DNA of 64,000 bases from Tetmemena sp. SeJ-2015. Taxonomy: Eukaryota; Ciliophora; Spirotrichea; Sporadotrichida; Oxytrichidae. A program made the translations under genes and the position numbers. Under the pieces are notes generated by a model. That model worked only from the letters and a program-made list of their open reading frames with translations. It ran no database searches and was not told the origin of the DNA. Position 1 is the first letter of the stretch, and the number at the start of each line of letters is the position of its first letter. Positions 60,465 to 64,000 of this stretch are shown one piece after another. Location of the stretch: positions 124,001-188,000 of the forward strand of contig JAJKFJ010021579.1 in assembly GCA_027382625.1 (NCBI GenBank), written 5' to 3'.

Positions 60465-61230
60465 ATCGCGAGGCGCACACCACTCGTATTAATGGAAGCC
60501 ACTGTTGACAGCCGAAAACCCCAAGCGGAAGCTGGCCGAGTTCCTCGAAGATCGCGATCCCTTCAACTACATCGGGGGACCTGCACGTCACATACCGGAC
60601 CAAGATTTCATACCCTATCTGATTAGCATGGGCAGTCCGAGTCCTATCACACAGCAAAAGATGTAGATTTCCACCGAAGCTGCGAATCAGGGCCACGCAC
60701 ACCACCGACCAGCAGTTGCTTGCCATCATGCTGCGCTACGGGACCCTCTCCCAATGACCATAACATCCCTCAGCTCCCCCCAAGTGGCCAAAATCACCGG
60801 AAATCAAGGGCCGCACGTCGCAAATATCGTCTAGTGGGGCGCCGCAACGACTTCAAATTGAATCAAAGAGGTCCAACTGCAGAGGCGCGGAAGACCCCCA
60901 GTGAGATCGAGGCGCTCATCACTAATGCCAAGCACTTACTCGAGACGGCCCACATGAGCCTCAGATAGCGCACATGAGCCTCAGATAGCGCATAGACTAC
61001 TACATGGTGCGATTCGGTGCACCCAGGGTCTGCTCTGCCCAGCCACGTTGGCCAAGCTCTTCCATCGGAACGAGGTTTACTTCCGCTCTGGCAGCTACGC
61101 ATAGATACGCAAGGGCGAGCGGCCGCGGGACATCCAAGAGAGGAAGCAGGAGTTTGCCAAGACCATCACACGGTGGATGTTCGCCTGCCGCGAGGCGCAC
61201 ATTGGTACGCGTACCCTTGATCATACCTGG
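60465..61230 (+). CDS. GC-rich ORF of the TIR element, unknown product, frameshifted
   Basis: The plus-strand frame contains NPKRKLAEFLEDRDPFNYIG, then HIPDQDFIPYLISMGSPSPI, and after frame changes RKTPSEIEALITNAKHLLET, LCPATLAKLFHRNEVYFRSG, SYAQIRKGERPRDIQERKQ and FAKTITRWMFACREAHIG. TAG is read as Gln within well-formed charged helices (SYAQIRKG). A 20 bp tandem duplication at 60951-60990 causes one frame change. GC content is far above the surroundings. No family recognised. An overlapping minus-strand frame is less protein-like here. Confidence 0.5.
60951..60990. repeat. 20 bp perfect tandem duplication
   Basis: Two adjacent copies of CACATGAGCCTCAGATAGCG. Since 20 is not a multiple of three, the duplication shifts the reading frame of the surrounding ORF. 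Confidence 0.95.
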
Positions 61231-61429
61231 CGATAGCGCTGCTAATGTAAAGGTGCCATTGAATTTCAGCCCAAAGACCCCCAAAGAGGAAAAATTTTCC
61301 GAGCATTTCCCCTCACCCCCCCTCAATTTTCCCCCTTTTCGCGTACTTCTCGGGGGATCATTTTTGGGGAAAATGCCTGCGGGTGGCCGGCCTTGTTCTA
61401 AACAAGGGTGTTGATACTCTCTTTTTTTA

Positions 61430-62448
61430 AAAAGGCCTCCTCCCTCACTGCTCTCATCTAAGCGGATCACAATCTTGCCAAGGCCTTGTCTGTCCATTGC
61501 TCTCATGTCTTAATTCTCAATCTGGCCATATGGGAGTTGCTAGCCCAACTGGCCACCCTTCCCCGCTGACTGAGGCTGCTTGCCTGCGGCTGACTGCTTC
61601 CCTCCGTCTGGCTGCCCTTCTAAGTTGTCCAGGTGGCCGTCGAAGGCCCCAACGATGTGTAGCAAATAGAGAGAGTCCATCGGGTGCTGCATCGCGGCCA
61701 TGTGGTCATTCTGCTAACCCTCAGCAAAGGTGCGGAAGGAGGAGGTTACGCGGCTAGAGCTATGCCTGAGAGTGAACCACAGATGCTATCAAGGACTCGA
61801 CCATCCCAGCCTGCCTCTCGATGAGCCCGACTATCTATTCCGAGAGATCAATGAGGCCCTGCTCAAGGGCCACGGGCTACAGTCCACTCTCCGGGTGAGT
61901 ATTGAGGATCTCCACGAGGTCTGGGACCTTGCCAAGCTTGGAGGTGAGGGCATAGGAAGGGCCTGGATATAACATGTAGCGCTGGTAGTACAAGTCGCCA
62001 TCTAGGAGGAGCCTGGGGTCGTATGGCTGAACCGAGACGTGCGATAGGGTGAACCTCGGGAAGGCCTCTATACCAGGTGTAGCTCTGAATGTTGTCTGGG
62101 ACTAGCCACTGCAGAATGCTTAAGATTACTCCGAGCCCTCACGTGTGGGGAGGTCAGCGAAGCGTCGATACCGCGGAGGTTGGCTCGCTTTCACGCTTCG
62201 GATCGGCATATCTTGGTCCTTTGGAGGTAAGCTTGACTTGATCTCATGTTGCGTGAGGAGCTATCGGAGAGTGGGCATCGGTGGAGGTCACCCTCAACCT
62301 GGGTGGTCGGTGAGTCAAACTCTGATCGGGACTTTAAATGTGGGAATTTTTTGAGGGCCCGGGGGGCTGGGTGCTTCGGCTGAGGCCGGCCATAGTTTGG
62401 GTGTTTATTAATTAAATTAAAAACATTTAAACTTTCCCGCCCAATCAA
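61430..62448 (-). CDS. GC-rich ORF of the TIR element, unknown product, frameshifted
   Basis: Minus-strand reading from about 62448: SEFDSPTTQVEGDLHRCPLS, SSRNMRSSQAYLQ, then after a one-base shift RFADLPTREGSEQSQAF, FPRFTLSHVSVQPYDPRLLL, DGDLYYQRYMLYPGPSYALT, KVPDLVEILNTHPESGLQPV and LSEQIVGLIERQAGMVESL. A second shift near 61720-61740 leads into MAAMQHPMDSLYLLHIVGAF, a Gln/Gly-rich stretch (SAGKGGQLGQQLPYGQIENQ) and MDRQGLGKIVIRLDESSE. Several Gln are TAG or TAA codons. The amino-acid texture is that of a real protein of roughly 400 residues with a central helical part. No known domain recognised. Two frame breaks indicate decay or assembly indels. Confidence 0.55.
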
Positions 62449-62505
62449 AACGCTTTATTAATTAATAGGAAAGGGGCCCAGGGGCCTTATGTGGGAATTG
62501 GTAAC

Positions 62506-62983
62506 TAAATACTACTACTACTACTATTAATTTACTAACTACTACTAAATACTACTACTTACTACTACTACTAACCCACTACTACTACTACTACTACACC
62601 CTACTACTACTACTACTTACTACTACTACACTACTGACTTCTTTACTACACTACTTTCTATACTACTACTAAATACTACTACTACTTTCTACTTTCACCT
62701 ACTATACTACTACTACTACTACTATACTACTACTACTTTTCCCTACTACTAACTACTACTACTAAATACTAATATTTTAATTTAAACCCACTACTACTAC
62801 TTTCTACTACTCTACTACTACACTACTACTAAATACTTTCTACTACTACTACTAAATACTACTACTACTACTTTCTACTACTACTATACTACAAAAACAA
62901 AATACCTTTTTCCACCCCCCAACATTTAACCCCTACTACTACTACCCACTACTACTAAATACTACTACTACTACTACTACTTT

Positions 62984-63014
<31 letters not shown>

Positions 63015-63300
63015 CTTTTCCCACTCACTTTAATCTACTCTTACTACATACTTACTACTTACTACTACTACTTACACTAACTATCTACCTACTACTACCC
63101 AAATAAAATACTTAAAAACTATATAAACTTTTATTATTTTAACCCATTTACTACAACTACTACAAAGACTCTATTCTTATTCTTTTTGATTTTTGGGGAA
63201 ATTCCCCCTTTAAATTGTATTTAAACAATTTTTCTCCTCTTAAACTTCTATCACTTCTCAGTTTTTACTGGCTATTATACTACTCCCTACTACTACTACT

Positions 63301-63335
<35 letters not shown>

Positions 63336-63336
63336 A
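62506..63336. repeat. Interrupted (TAC)n array, about 830 bp
   Basis: Long tracts of TAC/CTA/ACT triplets separated by short phase-breaking interruptions. On the minus strand the triplet is TAG/AGT/GTA. In this genetic code a (TAG)n frame would encode poly-Gln. The array lies upstream of the minus-strand ORF of the element. Confidence 0.9.
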
Positions 63337-63807
63337 ATTTTTTTTGACAAAATTTGCCTTTTATCACATGCAGCATTTTGGGGGTCCTTCTGATCAGAAA
63401 TGGGTTTAAAGTCCCCAAAAATTTTTAAAATTTTCATTTTCTCAAAAAATGGGTATAAACCAACTATTAGATTATTTTAGCTCAGATTATGCTACTAGGG
63501 GGGATACTAAAAATAAAAAAGACTCGAAAACTGTGATAAGGTTTTTTTAGACTTTTTTTTTTTTTTTAGATATCTTCAACTTGTGAGTAATTAAATTTTT
63601 TTTTTAATATTGCCACTCCTTTAAAATTTATTTTTTTTATAAATAAATATTTCTTGAAGGTTCTAAATTAAAGAATATGATCGTGTTAGCCTTCTGAAAT
63701 TGAATTATGACTAAAAAATTGGTATTTTTGGCTAATTTTAGGCTAGACAGTGAATTTTCATATTTTCATGAAAAAAGTGGATGACGAGGAAAGGCCGCCC
63801 CAAATTT

Positions 63808-64000
63808 TTCTTCTCAATCTTATGGAATTAATCAGTGACAATAAAATTTCAAATAATTTATTAATTATGATATAGGAAAGAGGGATAGAGATATTCAAAA
63901 ACTTCACCTAACGCCTTTAAAACTGCATATTAAGAGGATAATTATATAAGATAATCTAATCCAATAAACAAATTTAATTTTTTTAATATTTATCAATATT
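63808..64000. other. AT-rich flank, nothing recognised
   Basis: Sequence outside the TIR element; no feature seen. Confidence 0.5.

Larger units (their letters stand above)
59939..63799. mobile_element. About 3.9 kb TIR element with G-run ends and GC-rich cargo
   Basis: The left end GGGGGGGCCTTTCCTC (59939) and the right end, the complement of GGCGGCCTTTCCTCGTC (63783-63799), match the 609 bp element. Imperfect terminal inverted repeats extend about 150 bp and include ACGATCATATTCTTTAATTT at about 60059 and its complement near 63660. A direct repeat CCAAATTT at 59931-59938 and 63800-63807 gives an 8 bp target duplication. Inside are GC-rich ORFs on both strands (60465-62448) and a (TAC)n array (62506-63336). 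It may be the autonomous relative of the non-coding elements at 10841 and 47256. Confidence 0.75.

Noticed and set aside
60465..62448. GC-rich block as bacterial or other contamination
   Set aside because: Protein-like frames need TAG/TAA as Gln, and the block lies inside matching inverted repeats with a target duplication, so it appears to be part of a ciliate mobile element. A chimeric join cannot be fully excluded without reads.
1..64000. CRISPR arrays, operons, bacterial promoters, ribosome binding sites, rRNA genes
   Set aside because: None seen. The gene content, introns and genetic code are those of a ciliate nucleus.

Overview
The window is AT-rich nuclear DNA of a ciliate that reads UAA and UAG as glutamine and uses UGA as the stop. 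Many conserved frames (TLDc, tectonin-like, K+ channel, beta-helix and multi-pass membrane proteins) run straight through TAA and TAG and close on TGA. The only gene that reads conventionally is an unbroken RPL13A at 28053-28649, which also ends in TGA.

The best overall reading is germline (micronuclear) DNA of a spirotrich/hypotrich-like ciliate. Coding segments are broken by short AT-rich inserts, about 15-52 bp long, bounded by 2-6 bp direct repeats. Removing one repeat plus the insert restores the frame and the family consensus. This is the expected look of internal eliminated sequences (IESs) with pointers. Several inserts have no GT-AG ends, and one GT-AG alternative leads directly into a TGA. 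A decayed TBE-like transposon (DDE transposase, convergent second ORF, protein kinase) fits the same kind of genome. The species cannot be fixed from the sequence.

Layout. 1-12.9 kb: two tandem copies of a minus-strand tectonin-like + TLDc gene; the second carries a 609 bp foldback insertion whose empty site survives in the first. 13.6-16.2 kb: a minus-strand K+ channel. 17.1-27.7 kb: two tandem paralogues of a large multi-pass ciliate surface protein. 28.05-28.65 kb: RPL13A. 29.2-32.6 kb: two more minus-strand TLDc genes, one short and one with tectonin-like repeats. 33.5-37.5 kb: a minus-strand ciliate membrane protein. 38.4 kb and 48.2 kb: twin copies of a small secreted-protein gene, the second broken. 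39.3-45 kb, 46.9 kb, 50.7-51.8 kb and 58.4-59.4 kb: a cysteine-rich/beta-helix surface protein gene and related pieces. 53.6-57.3 kb: the TBE-like transposon. 59.9-63.8 kb: a roughly 3.9 kb terminal-inverted-repeat element with GC-rich cargo and a long (TAC)n array.

The most novel part is a family of inverted-repeat elements with G-run termini and 8-9 bp target duplications (10841-11449, 47256-48117, 59939-63799). Two are non-coding. The third carries GC-rich genes of unknown function that still use TAG and TAA as glutamine, so they belong to a ciliate and are not simple contamination.
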